Assembly (NCBI GenBank): GCA_015679245.1 | Contig: CP064953.1 | Span: 1,426,001-1,490,000 of the forward strand | From: Actinomycetaceae bacterium zg-1166 | GTDB lineage: Bacteria > Actinomycetota > Actinomycetes > Actinomycetales > Actinomycetaceae | Direction: 5' to 3' | DNA: 64,000 nucleotides | Shown: one piece after another, positions 9,375 to 17,723 of the stretch | Numbering within the stretch: position 1 is the first letter of the stretch | How the letters are laid out: each line of letters begins with the position of its first letter | Position numbers and translations under genes: made by a program | Notes under the pieces: model-generated | Databases searched by the model: none | Told to the model about the DNA's origin: nothing | Seen by the model: the letters and a program-made list of their open reading frames with translations, nothing else

Positions 9375-10487
9375 ATGCGCATAGCTTTCATTGTTCAGAA
9401 TTACCCTCCGCATATAGGCGGGGTCGAACTCCACGTTGCCAATCTTGCGAAAGAATTGCATCGCTTGGGTCACGAGCCTTATGTTCTCACTCTTGCCCCC
9501 ACGCGTAGTATCCGTGAGGACGAAGGGGTGCACGTCATCACCGGCAAGTCCCACTGTGGCTTTGCCGATATCCTCTCTTTACCCTCACTCGGAAGTACTC
9601 GTGCAATTTCTCGATTTCTCGAAGATAAGGAGATCGATCTTGTCTCTATTCACACGCGATTCTTCCCGATGTCTTTCGTGGGGCTGCGCGCTGCACACGC
9701 CGCAGAGATTCCAGTTATCCACACCGAGCATGGAAGTGGATTCGTCGCTTCCTCCAATCCGCTCATCACTGCCGCCTCGCGGGTAGTGGATCTGACGATG
9801 GGGCGCTACATTCTCCGCCATGCTGATCGTGTGCTTGGCGTCTCGGAAAAGGTGACAGACTTCGTCGGGCGCCTAAGTGGCGTAAAAGCTGACGTGTTTT
9901 ATAACGCTATTGTTCCCTCGACTACTACCGATCGCCCTGATCGCGCGCACCACCTTATCTTTGTGGGACGGATGGTTGAAGGCAAAGGGTGGGATACTTT
10001 TCTTGAGGTCTGTGCCGCGCTTGTAGATAAAGGTTTAGAGATCACCGGCGAACTCATCGGTAATGGGCCAGATCTTCCCCACGTGCGTGCGCGCGTAGAG
10101 GCCTTGGGACTCTCCCCACGGATTGAAGTAGCCGGGCGTGTGGAACCAGCCGAGGTACGCCGACGTATTGTGGGCGCTACGCTCCTCAACCCAACAGTGC
10201 TCTCTGAGGGATTCCAAACCACGCTTCCAGAGGTTCTTGCTGAAGGCGGGCGCGTCGTCACCTACGAGGTTCCTGGTGCAACGATGCTTCGTGACCTCGG
10301 GGCACCTGTGTACATCTGTGAGGAGCGCACTTCACAGGCGATGTGCCGTGACGTGCTTGCTCTTCTTGCAGCTCCCTCAGCTCCTGCTACACCGGAGCTT
10401 GTTGCGCCTCTCACCTGGCCATACCAGGGTGAACGTTACGCTCACATGTGCGCCGACGTGCTCGAAGTCGCCTCGCGGGAACGGTGA
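9375..10487 (+). CDS. Glycosyltransferase family 4
   Basis: 370 residues beginning MRIAFIVQNYPPHIGGVE, the glycine-rich acceptor loop of GT-B enzymes. The C-terminal half has IFVGRMVEGKGW and the EGFQTTLPEVLAEG E-x7-E motif that binds the sugar nucleotide. It is a retaining glycosyltransferase, probably adding one sugar of the repeat unit. The frame stays open about 120 codons upstream, overlapping the previous gene, but that part is a shadow; AGAGGA precedes the chosen ATG. Confidence 0.9.
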   Translation: MRIAFIVQNYPPHIGGVELHVANLAKELHRLGHEPYVLTLAPTRSIREDEGVHVITGKSHCGFADILSLPSLGSTRAISRFLEDKEIDLVSIHTRFFPMSFVGLRAAHAAEIPVIHTEHGSGFVASSNPLITAASRVVDLTMGRYILRHADRVLGVSEKVTDFVGRLSGVKADVFYNAIVPSTTTDRPDRAHHLIFVGRMVEGKGWDTFLEVCAALVDKGLEITGELIGNGPDLPHVRARVEALGLSPRIEVAGRVEPAEVRRRIVGATLLNPTVLSEGFQTTLPEVLAEGGRVVTYEVPGATMLRDLGAPVYICEERTSQAMCRDVLALLAAPSAPATPELVAPLTWPYQGERYAHMCADVLEVASRER

Positions 10488-10692
10488 GATACTTCCCTTC
10501 CTCGCGGGAATGAGCCTTACAACTCCTGTGAGCGGGTCTACAATTCTCTATCTACCTCGCACTAGTAGGGTTGAAGAAGTGCCATATTCACCCAGATAGT
10601 CAGCCTTGCTGACTGCTCCGCACGAGCAGCGATAACCCCTCACACCACAACCTTTCGGGAATATAGGGCGATAAGGCAGAGGAGGGCACCAC

Positions 10693-11667
10693 TTAGTGTG
10701 TAGCGTTCCAGCCTTCCCAGGCTGAGCGAGCCATATCTTCGAGGTTGCACGTAGCCTTCCACTCCAGTTCTTCTTCAGCGAGGGAAGGATCTGCAACGAC
10801 CGCAGCCGGATCGCCAGGGCGCCGAGCCTGAACACGTGGCTCAATCGTGATGCCGCTGGCCTTCATAAGTGCATCGATCACCTCACGCACTGAGGATCCC
10901 TGTCCCGTTCCAATGTTGTAGGTGCCGCTGAGTTTATGACCTGAACGCAGTGCATCGAGAGCGGCGAGGTGTGCTTTTGCCAAGTCGAGAACGTGGATGT
11001 AATCGCGTATGCAGGTGCCATCGGGAGTGGGGTAATCGTCACCGAAAATTACGGGAGCTTTACCAGCAACTAGACGCTCAATCACCATCGGGATGAGGTT
11101 GAGAGCCTGAATATCGCTGAGTTCGGGGCGCGCAGATCCAGCGACATTAAAATATCGGAGGGAAACGCCGCGCACAATCCCAGCTTTTTCGGCTGCGGCG
11201 AGGAGACGCTCTCCGTACACTTTCGTCTCCCCGTAGGGGTTGATCGGTGCCAGCGGGGTGGATTCGAGCACAGGGTTATCCTTTACATCCCCATACACCG
11301 AAGCCGAGGAGGAGTAGATAAGGTAACTCGCTTCTGCCTCCTCCATAGCGAGGAGGATATTGGCCATCGAGGCGAGGTTATCTCGATAGTACATCGCCGG
11401 TTTCTCTACTGATTCGCCCACCTGCTTGCGCGCAGCAAAGTGAATCACCGAATCCACCGCGTGTTTCTTCATAAGCTCAACGAGCGCCCCCCCCCGCACA
11501 CAACTCGGATCTTCTAGATGCATCTTCGTCACTGGGAAATCAGCTACACGCTCACGGATGCCGTTGAGGAGATCGTCAACGATCACCACATCGTCTCCAC
11601 GTTCACGCAGAAGGTGGGCGACATGCGCTCCGATGTAGCCCGTTCCGCCAGTGACAAGTGTGCTCAT
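10693..11667 (-). CDS. galE: UDP-glucose 4-epimerase
   Basis: 324 residues with TGGTGYIGAHV (NAD-binding), the SSSASVYG serine block and YGETK (YxxxK). It interconverts UDP-glucose and UDP-galactose. The DNA contains nine consecutive G residues on the coding strand (11487-11495) within the first third of the gene, encoding part of RGGAL. Adding or losing one base would truncate the protein. As given, the frame is intact. The start overlaps the upstream DUF2304 gene by four bases. Confidence 0.93.
   Translation of the reverse strand: MSTLVTGGTGYIGAHVAHLLRERGDDVVIVDDLLNGIRERVADFPVTKMHLEDPSCVRGGALVELMKKHAVDSVIHFAARKQVGESVEKPAMYYRDNLASMANILLAMEEAEASYLIYSSSASVYGDVKDNPVLESTPLAPINPYGETKVYGERLLAAAEKAGIVRGVSLRYFNVAGSARPELSDIQALNLIPMVIERLVAGKAPVIFGDDYPTPDGTCIRDYIHVLDLAKAHLAALDALRSGHKLSGTYNIGTGQGSSVREVIDALMKASGITIEPRVQARRPGDPAAVVADPSLAEEELEWKATCNLEDMARSAWEGWNATH
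11487..11495 (-). repeat. G9 homopolymer inside galE
   Basis: Nine C residues on the plus strand, read as G9 in galE. It is the longest homopolymer I noticed in a coding region here. The frame is 'on' in this sequence. Tracts of this kind can be contingency loci, but assembly or sequencing error must also be considered. Confidence 0.8.
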
Positions 11668-12095
11668 AGTTCCACCACATCCTGCGTATCGAGTGGGCGA
11701 GTTCTTTCTGCTGTACAGGTAGCGTGAGAAGCGGCTGCATTGCAGTCACGTTCTTTCCTCAACTGCGCCTCAAGAAGAGCCAGTTTACGTGCGAGTTGAG
11801 TGAGCGTACGGTCACTGGCACGGCTGTGCACGCTCGTCGTGACGGCGTATCCCATGAAGAAGATGATCGCCATGTAGAGAAGGAGATCCGTACCTCGTCC
11901 AATCCCTAGCCACGAGGCCACCGTTCCAGTGGTATTAGGGAAGATAACGGCAAGGACTCCTACCCCTAGCCCTAGTAGCCAAGCGAGGTGACGGATAGCT
12001 TGGCCACGTGCGCCTTTGCCTGGCCACACAATTGCGAGGGCGACAAGAGTGAGAGCGGTGATGAGGATTGCTTTGATGAGAAGTTGGTTTGGCAT
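11664..12095 (-). CDS. DUF2304 domain-containing membrane protein
   Basis: 143 residues from MPNQLLIKAILITAL. Three hydrophobic segments are visible (about residues 5-24, 34-55, 68-87), followed by a cytoplasmic tail with a helical TLTQLARKLALLEAQL stretch. DUF2304 proteins sit next to DPM1-like GT2 enzymes in many polysaccharide loci and are thought to act as their membrane partner. Here it lies between such a GT2 and galE, with tight spacing on both sides (7-base gap, 4-base overlap). The function is otherwise unknown. Confidence 0.8.
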   Translation of the reverse strand: MPNQLLIKAILITALTLVALAIVWPGKGARGQAIRHLAWLLGLGVGVLAVIFPNTTGTVASWLGIGRGTDLLLYMAIIFFMGYAVTTSVHSRASDRTLTQLARKLALLEAQLRKERDCNAAASHATCTAERTRPLDTQDVVEL

Positions 12096-12102
12096 AATAT
12101 CC

Positions 12103-12843
12103 TCACTTAAAAACAAGGTCGGAGAGAATATTAACGGAATTCCAGAGCGACTGCCCCTTCGCACGCGAATAATCGGTGTAGACGATGTGCACGGGTTCTT
12201 CAGCGTAGCGGAGCTTATTCGAGGCGATCTCGCTGACGATTTCGGAGGCGTGTGCCATGCGATTTTGGTAAATAGAAATCTTCTGGGCGGCCGTGCGATT
12301 GAGGGCACGCAGCCCGTTATGCGCGTCGGTGAGTTTCATCCCGGTGCTCATCCTCTGGAAAACCACCGCGAGCTTGAGGACAATTCGCTTGAGCACTCCG
12401 GGCTTTGTGCGCCCATCGAGGAAACGCGAACCAATAACCACGTCGAGAGGTTCGGTAGCTAGGCGCACCACCATTTTCTGCGCATCGACGATGCGGTGCT
12501 GACCATCTGAATCGAAGGTGACGAAGTAGCGTGCTCCAGGCTGAGCGAGAGCGTAATCGAGGCCTGTGCGCAGAGCGGCTCCTTGCCCGAGATTGACGGG
12601 GTGGTGCACCAGGTCAACTCCCGCGGCGAGAGCTTGTTCACTTGAGTTATCACGCGACCCATCATCTACGCAGACGATATTTGGGAAAGTTGACCGAGCA
12701 GCTTCCATCACTTCGCGGATTACTTTTTCTTCGTTATAGAGAGGGACGACGAGCCAGGTGGCTTGCGCTAATTCTTCACTCCACCCTTTAACGTGCTCGT
12801 CGTTTTCCGAGTGTGCATCGGCTCGCACAGAATTCACCCCCAC
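12103..12843 (-). CDS. Glycosyltransferase family 2, polyprenyl-phosphate glycosyltransferase type
   Basis: 246 residues. WLVVPLYNEEKVI, VCVDDGSRDNS and FDSDGQH (the metal-binding DxD) with VVIGSRFLDG mark the DPM1-like GT2 group, which loads a sugar onto undecaprenyl or polyprenyl phosphate. With the DUF2304 protein and galE it forms a three-gene reverse operon. The start is uncertain: the called GTG has no good ribosome-binding site, while GGAGGT lies about 27 bases further upstream in the same open frame, where only an ATT could serve. GTG 12837 is another choice. Confidence 0.85.
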   Translation of the reverse strand: MGVNSVRADAHSENDEHVKGWSEELAQATWLVVPLYNEEKVIREVMEAARSTFPNIVCVDDGSRDNSSEQALAAGVDLVHHPVNLGQGAALRTGLDYALAQPGARYFVTFDSDGQHRIVDAQKMVVRLATEPLDVVIGSRFLDGRTKPGVLKRIVLKLAVVFQRMSTGMKLTDAHNGLRALNRTAAQKISIYQNRMAHASEIVSEIASNKLRYAEEPVHIVYTDYSRAKGQSLWNSVNILSDLVFK

Positions 12844-13032
12844 GCGAATGAGAATACGGCGATCTTTAAGACCTCCAACGATAATAATAAACGTGCTCCT
12901 CTCGCTTTGCTACCACGCAGCCTCAACGCTGGGATACCCGCCACACAACATAACCCATGTGTTCAACTTTCTAACTATTTGATGTATGATCGAACATGTA
13001 CGTATTTCTTCCAGAAACGAACAGGTGGTGCG

Positions 13033-14835
13033 ATGTCCGACAAGCTCACGAAATCTCAGTTCGACGTTCTCTGTGCCCTCCAACGCGCGGGAGCGCCCCG
13101 TACCCAACGCGAACTCCACCACGAGACATCTCTTTCCCTCGGCACCATCAATGCCACGGTGCGCGAACTCACCGCAGCCGGACTTCTCGATTCCGGCCTC
13201 CCCACCAAGGAAGGAATCGAAGCTCTCGCCCCTTACAAAGTGCGCAACGCGATCATTATGGCAGCAGGCCTCTCCTCACGTTTTGCTCCAATTTCCTATG
13301 AGCGACCAAAGGGAACGCTTCGCGTGCGTGGAGAAATCCTCATTGAGCGCCAAATCCGCCAGTTGCGTGAAACCGGGATCGAGGACATCACTGTAGTCGT
13401 GGGCTACAAGCAAGAAAATTTCTTCTACCTCAAGAAGAAGTTCGGCGTGGAAATCGTCGTGAATCAGGATTATCTCACGCGCAATAACAACGGTTCGCTC
13501 TACCTGGTGCGGGAGAAACTCGGCAATTCTTTCATCTGCTCCTCAGATAATTACTTCACCGAGAATCCCTTTGAACCCTACGTCTACCAGGCCTACTACG
13601 CCGCTGAGTATGTAGAAGGACCGACGAAAGAATGGTGTCTCCACACGAACCGCTCCGGGCGTATCACAGGTGCCACTATTGGCGGAGCAGATTCCTGGAC
13701 GATGCTCGGACACGTCTACTTTGATCGCCCCTTTGCCCAGACTTTCCGCACAATTCTCGAAGCTGAATATCATCTTCCACATACAGCACCTAAGCTCTGG
13801 GAATCACTGTTTATCGAACACGTGCACGAATTCTCCATGGTCATTCGGAAGTACCCCGCAGGTCTTATTAACGAATTTGATTCTGTCGATGAATTGCGCG
13901 CTTTTGATCCACTTTTTATGGAAAATATAGATTCCAAGATCTTCGAGAACATCACCTCCGCCTTGGGATGCAAATCTGAGGATATTCACGATTTCTACCC
14001 ACTCAAGCAGGGGCTAACGAATCTCTCCTGCCATTTCAGCGTGGGAGAGGAAGAATACGTCTACCGCCATCCTGGTATAGGAACCGAATCAATCATCGAC
14101 CGACATGCAGAATTTCAAGCTCTCGCTCTGGCGAAAGAACTCGGGCTCGACTCCACATTCCTCACAGGTGAGGAGAAGGAAGGTTGGAAGATTTCCCGTT
14201 TCATCCCCAATTCTCGTTGCCTCGATGCGACAAACGACGAGGAACTCGCCACCGCCATGACAATGGCGCGCACCCTCCACCTCTCAGGCAAGCAGCTCTC
14301 ACATCACTTCGATTACTTCGACGACGGCCTTACATACGAGAAACTCCTCACACGCTTTGGCCCTATCGAGATTGAAGGCTACGAGGGACTCAAAGAGAAA
14401 GTCCTACGAGTCAAAACCTTCGCCGATTCCGATCATTTCCCCACTGGCCCTTGCCATATCGACTTATTCCCCCTCAACTTCCTCGTGGGAGAATCTGGTT
14501 CCATCGATCTCATCGATTGGGAGTATGCGGGGATGTCAGATATCGCCGCCGACATCGCCACCTTCCTTGTCTGCACGCAAGACATGACTCCCGAACGTGC
14601 AGACGATGCCCTCACGTTCTACTTCGGGCGCACTCCCACAAAGGAAGAACGCCGCCACACGTGGGCTTACGTCGTACTTGCAGGATGGTGCTGGTACATC
14701 TGGTCTCTTCTCAAGGAAGCCGAGGGCGACGATGTAGGCGAATGGCTCTACATCTACTATCGCAGCGCTGTCGATTATGTTGACGCTGTGCTCAAAGCCT
14801 ACGAAACTGACTCCGAGATGGAATTTACATCATGA
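13033..14835 (+). CDS. Fused winged-helix / CTP:phosphocholine cytidylyltransferase / choline kinase
   Basis: 600 residues with three parts. Residues 1-65 form a winged helix (QRELHHETSLSLGTINATVR). Residues 72 to about 300 are a nucleotidyltransferase with IIMAAGLSSRFAPIS and YERPKGTL, matching LicC. From about 310 to the end there is a choline/aminoglycoside-type kinase, LicA-like: KQGLTNLSCHF at the ATP site, HIDLFPLNFLV (catalytic H-x-D-x4-N) and IDWEYAG. One protein could therefore phosphorylate choline and activate it to CDP-choline. The permease that follows overlaps by four bases. The N-terminal helix may autoregulate or be structural. ATG 13033 follows CAGGTGGTG; the frame's upstream extension is not conserved. 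Confidence 0.88.
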   Translation: MSDKLTKSQFDVLCALQRAGAPRTQRELHHETSLSLGTINATVRELTAAGLLDSGLPTKEGIEALAPYKVRNAIIMAAGLSSRFAPISYERPKGTLRVRGEILIERQIRQLRETGIEDITVVVGYKQENFFYLKKKFGVEIVVNQDYLTRNNNGSLYLVREKLGNSFICSSDNYFTENPFEPYVYQAYYAAEYVEGPTKEWCLHTNRSGRITGATIGGADSWTMLGHVYFDRPFAQTFRTILEAEYHLPHTAPKLWESLFIEHVHEFSMVIRKYPAGLINEFDSVDELRAFDPLFMENIDSKIFENITSALGCKSEDIHDFYPLKQGLTNLSCHFSVGEEEYVYRHPGIGTESIIDRHAEFQALALAKELGLDSTFLTGEEKEGWKISRFIPNSRCLDATNDEELATAMTMARTLHLSGKQLSHHFDYFDDGLTYEKLLTRFGPIEIEGYEGLKEKVLRVKTFADSDHFPTGPCHIDLFPLNFLVGESGSIDLIDWEYAGMSDIAADIATFLVCTQDMTPERADDALTFYFGRTPTKEERRHTWAYVVLAGWCWYIWSLLKEAEGDDVGEWLYIYYRSAVDYVDAVLKAYETDSEMEFTS

Positions 14836-15764
14836 GGTGGGGAATTCTCTCCGGCTCGCTCTGGGGCTTGGATACAGTAATCCTCGGCGTGATTCTCACA
14901 ACGGGTGCTCTCGTAGGAAACCCACACGCCTCTCTTCTCTCTGCACTCTTCCACGATGCGGCATGTGCGATTCTTCTTACCGTATTAGTGGCAGGGCGCG
15001 GGCGCCTACGCGAAACATTTTCCGCCTTACGCACCCGCTCCGGCCTCATGGTGGCAGGTGCCGCACTTCTCGGTGGGCCGATTGGAATGAGCGCCTATCT
15101 CATAGCTATCGATCATATCGGCCCTGGTAATACCGCTGTCATCTCCACTTTCTATCCTGCTGTGGGAACAGTTCTGGCGGTTTTCCTCCTCAAAGAGCGC
15201 ATGGGCAAGCACCAAGTTCTTGCCCTCCTCCTCGCCCTGGGTGCTATTGTCGCGATGTCATATTCCACAGCTGGAGCAGGCGAGGGAAATTCCCCGGTCT
15301 TTGGTACTCTTGCTGCCCTTGGTTGTGTGGTGGGATGGGGAAGTGAGGCGACGATTCTCGCTGCAGCCATGAACAGCGGCACCGTTACTCCCCTCACCGC
15401 TGTGTATATTCGCGAGATGACCTCGGCTCTCACCTATCTACTCGTCATTGGCCCTATGGGCGGAATCTATACCGATCTCACTCTCGCGAACCTTGGCCTC
15501 CCCCTTGCAATAGCTGCGGGAGCTGCCTGCGCCGGAACTTTCTCCTACCTCTTCTACTACCGTGCAATCTCAGCCTTAGGTGCGGCTCGCGCCATGGCAC
15601 TGAATATCTCCTATTCAGCTTGGGCAGTATTCTTTTCCTTCCTCATCCTCCACGTTACTCCTTCTCTCTGGCAGGGGGCATGTTGCCTCTTGATCCTTGG
15701 CGGTACAGTCCTCGCAGCGACACCTCACTGGCGTGAACTTATGAGCGCACGCCGCTCAGCATAA
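14832..15764 (+). CDS. licB: LicB-type choline permease (DMT/EamA family)
   Basis: 310 residues with about ten hydrophobic segments and the two-fold EamA repeat typical of drug/metabolite transporters. Key stretches are WGILSGSLWGLDTVILG near the N-terminus and AVISTFYPAVGTVLAVFLLKERM at the end of the first repeat. LicB proteins import choline for phosphocholine decoration of surface polymers. Translational coupling (ATGA overlap) to the fused kinase/cytidylyltransferase gives the functional assignment; sequence alone would allow a general DMT permease. Confidence 0.83.
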   Translation: MRWGILSGSLWGLDTVILGVILTTGALVGNPHASLLSALFHDAACAILLTVLVAGRGRLRETFSALRTRSGLMVAGAALLGGPIGMSAYLIAIDHIGPGNTAVISTFYPAVGTVLAVFLLKERMGKHQVLALLLALGAIVAMSYSTAGAGEGNSPVFGTLAALGCVVGWGSEATILAAAMNSGTVTPLTAVYIREMTSALTYLLVIGPMGGIYTDLTLANLGLPLAIAAGAACAGTFSYLFYYRAISALGAARAMALNISYSAWAVFFSFLILHVTPSLWQGACCLLILGGTVLAATPHWRELMSARRSA

Positions 15765-16013
15765 CTACCGGCTCCAGAACGAGGAGATCGAATGAGCACA
15801 GGGGCACAGGGGTATCCACGTCATCTTTCCCTACCCCAACACTGCCAGCACTTACCCATCGAAACTCATCTCTCCACTGTCTGCTTCCCCCCTCCACCTC
15901 GGGAGGGGAATCTCCCTCGCACGTGGGAACGGCAGAAGTTCAGTTCGTCTGAACGAGCAGGAGTTCGGTTCATCTGGGAAGCATCCCATCAGCATCTCCA
16001 CGCGGATGTGCAG

Positions 16014-17675
16014 TTAAGATTCTTCCCCGAAACTCCCCGCGCGGTGTCGCCCGTGAATAGAGAGTGAGTGGTTCTCATCCTCGCGCTCAAGAGGAGGCGT
16101 CACGATTGGTGCCTCAGCTACAGCTTCCTCTATTTTCTCCGACGAAGGCTGCACTGCAGCTGGCACATCAGATGTATCACTCACTGCGAGAGCGGAATGC
16201 GCAGAAGATCGGAGTGCGAGAGCGACGAAGAGAGCACCTAGAGCCGCGCATACGCTAGAAGTCAACCATACGATCGTCGGCCCGAGAGGAATATCCCACC
16301 ACCACTGGGCAAAAGAGTCAAGCTTAAAGAGCGGCTCCGGCACGTGCAGCCCGACGATGTATCTCCAGATTGTGCGCTTGAGTGCAAAGAAGTTGACTGT
16401 GAGAAGTGCCAGAAGAATGCAAAAAACCTGAAGATTACTCAAAGGGAGTGACGACTTCGTCGAGGAGACAAAACCGAGGAAGAAGAACACAGCTAGCAGC
16501 GGAAGCATATAGCGGGGCTGGTACATCACAAACTCAGGTTGAACACCTTGCACCGTGGTGAGGAAAGGAATACCGAAGATCGCACCAGAAACCATAAGGA
16601 GGGTTAAAGCCTTGCGGACGTTCATCGAATGGAAGATCGCAAAGACAACACCCGAAGCCACAGCAATAGCAACAATTGCAATCGGTGCGCTATCAAACGA
16701 GGTATCGAACCAGCCTGGGCCACGCCCCCGCCCGAAGAAAGCTGAGAGGTAGTCAGGGAATTGAGCCAATGAGCGGAGAAGGATCTCGATTACACCACGC
16801 CCAGAGACATCCTGGGAATGCGAAACTATGTCTGCTTGCCCCCCACTGAACATAACGTAGAGTCCAAGGAGGCTCAGAGCTGCGGCAGAAATCTTGTGGA
16901 TGACCTTCCACTTCGCCCAAGGAATTGCACACAGCAGAGCCACTGAGACGACGAAAATGAAGGCTGCGGAATCCCCTCGCGAAGTCATACACAAGATAGA
17001 AGCAAGAAGCACCAAGATAAGGCTAAGATACCGCCGCCGAGACGTAGACGCCGTAAGTGAAGCGACAAAGGCACCGGCGTAGACGGTGGTTCCAGTCACG
17101 GACCAGGAGGAAGGATTCAGCGAGGTCACATAGTAGACACCCATCGGCACCCAGGCCACAAGAATTCCGAGGAGGAAGGGAGCACGGTGCCGACGCTGCA
17201 AAGCGAAAGTCGTCAGCGCGATGAGAAGTGTCGCGATTGAGAGGTTTATAAACCTCATCAAAAGGATTGAACGAGCCACTCTATGACCAATGAACATGTG
17301 ATGGAACTTGTAGTATCCCGTGGGATAGCTCCCGTTGTCATAGCGCAACGAGGGGGCTTCACGCTCATTGGAAAACTTGGTGGTACATGCACCCGAGATC
17401 TCAGGATGGAAGGCATGGCACTTCGCCCCCCACGCCACAGGCTCAGGAACAAGGATCTCCTCGAAACCTTCGGCATTGGTGGTCACAGTACACGATTCTT
17501 TTGCAGGGTGAGGACACCAGATAGAGCCCATATGGAAGTCCTCATCAGGAGAACTCCCCATAGGGCTAGCCAGAATCCATCCCATTCCTGAGAGAAAGAG
17601 CGCTACAATCCCAAGAATTGTGTAGATAAATGTGGAAGTTTGTGGATGCTGAGGACTCATATCACCGTGACGCAT
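16014..17675 (-). CDS. DUF2142 family polytopic membrane protein
   Basis: 553 residues. An N-terminal transmembrane helix (TILGIVALFLSGMGWILASP) is followed by SSPDEDFHMGSIWCPHP, a short acidic/histidine patch typical of this GT-C-like family, then about ten further membrane segments and a charged tail from about residue 490. DUF2142 proteins are found in polysaccharide loci, often with rhamnan genes, and are suspected glycosyltransferases using lipid-linked sugars. The start was moved nine codons in from GTG 17702 because AAGAGGGGGAGT sits directly before this ATG. It may belong to the reverse operon with the RgpF-type genes upstream of it. Confidence 0.8.
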   Translation of the reverse strand: MRHGDMSPQHPQTSTFIYTILGIVALFLSGMGWILASPMGSSPDEDFHMGSIWCPHPAKESCTVTTNAEGFEEILVPEPVAWGAKCHAFHPEISGACTTKFSNEREAPSLRYDNGSYPTGYYKFHHMFIGHRVARSILLMRFINLSIATLLIALTTFALQRRHRAPFLLGILVAWVPMGVYYVTSLNPSSWSVTGTTVYAGAFVASLTASTSRRRYLSLILVLLASILCMTSRGDSAAFIFVVSVALLCAIPWAKWKVIHKISAAALSLLGLYVMFSGGQADIVSHSQDVSGRGVIEILLRSLAQFPDYLSAFFGRGRGPGWFDTSFDSAPIAIVAIAVASGVVFAIFHSMNVRKALTLLMVSGAIFGIPFLTTVQGVQPEFVMYQPRYMLPLLAVFFFLGFVSSTKSSLPLSNLQVFCILLALLTVNFFALKRTIWRYIVGLHVPEPLFKLDSFAQWWWDIPLGPTIVWLTSSVCAALGALFVALALRSSAHSALAVSDTSDVPAAVQPSSEKIEEAVAEAPIVTPPLEREDENHSLSIHGRHRAGSFGEES

Positions 17676-17723
17676 ACTCCCCCTCTTTTTCGCTGTTTTC
17701 ACCCGAAAGTCTGTCTGGAACGT

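Noticed and set aside
15792-16067. 91-codon open frame after licB with a GAGGAG start
   Set aside because: Composition is Pro/His-rich without folding pattern, it overlaps the end of the DUF2142 gene on the other strand, and no family is recognised. The ribosome-binding site alone is not enough.
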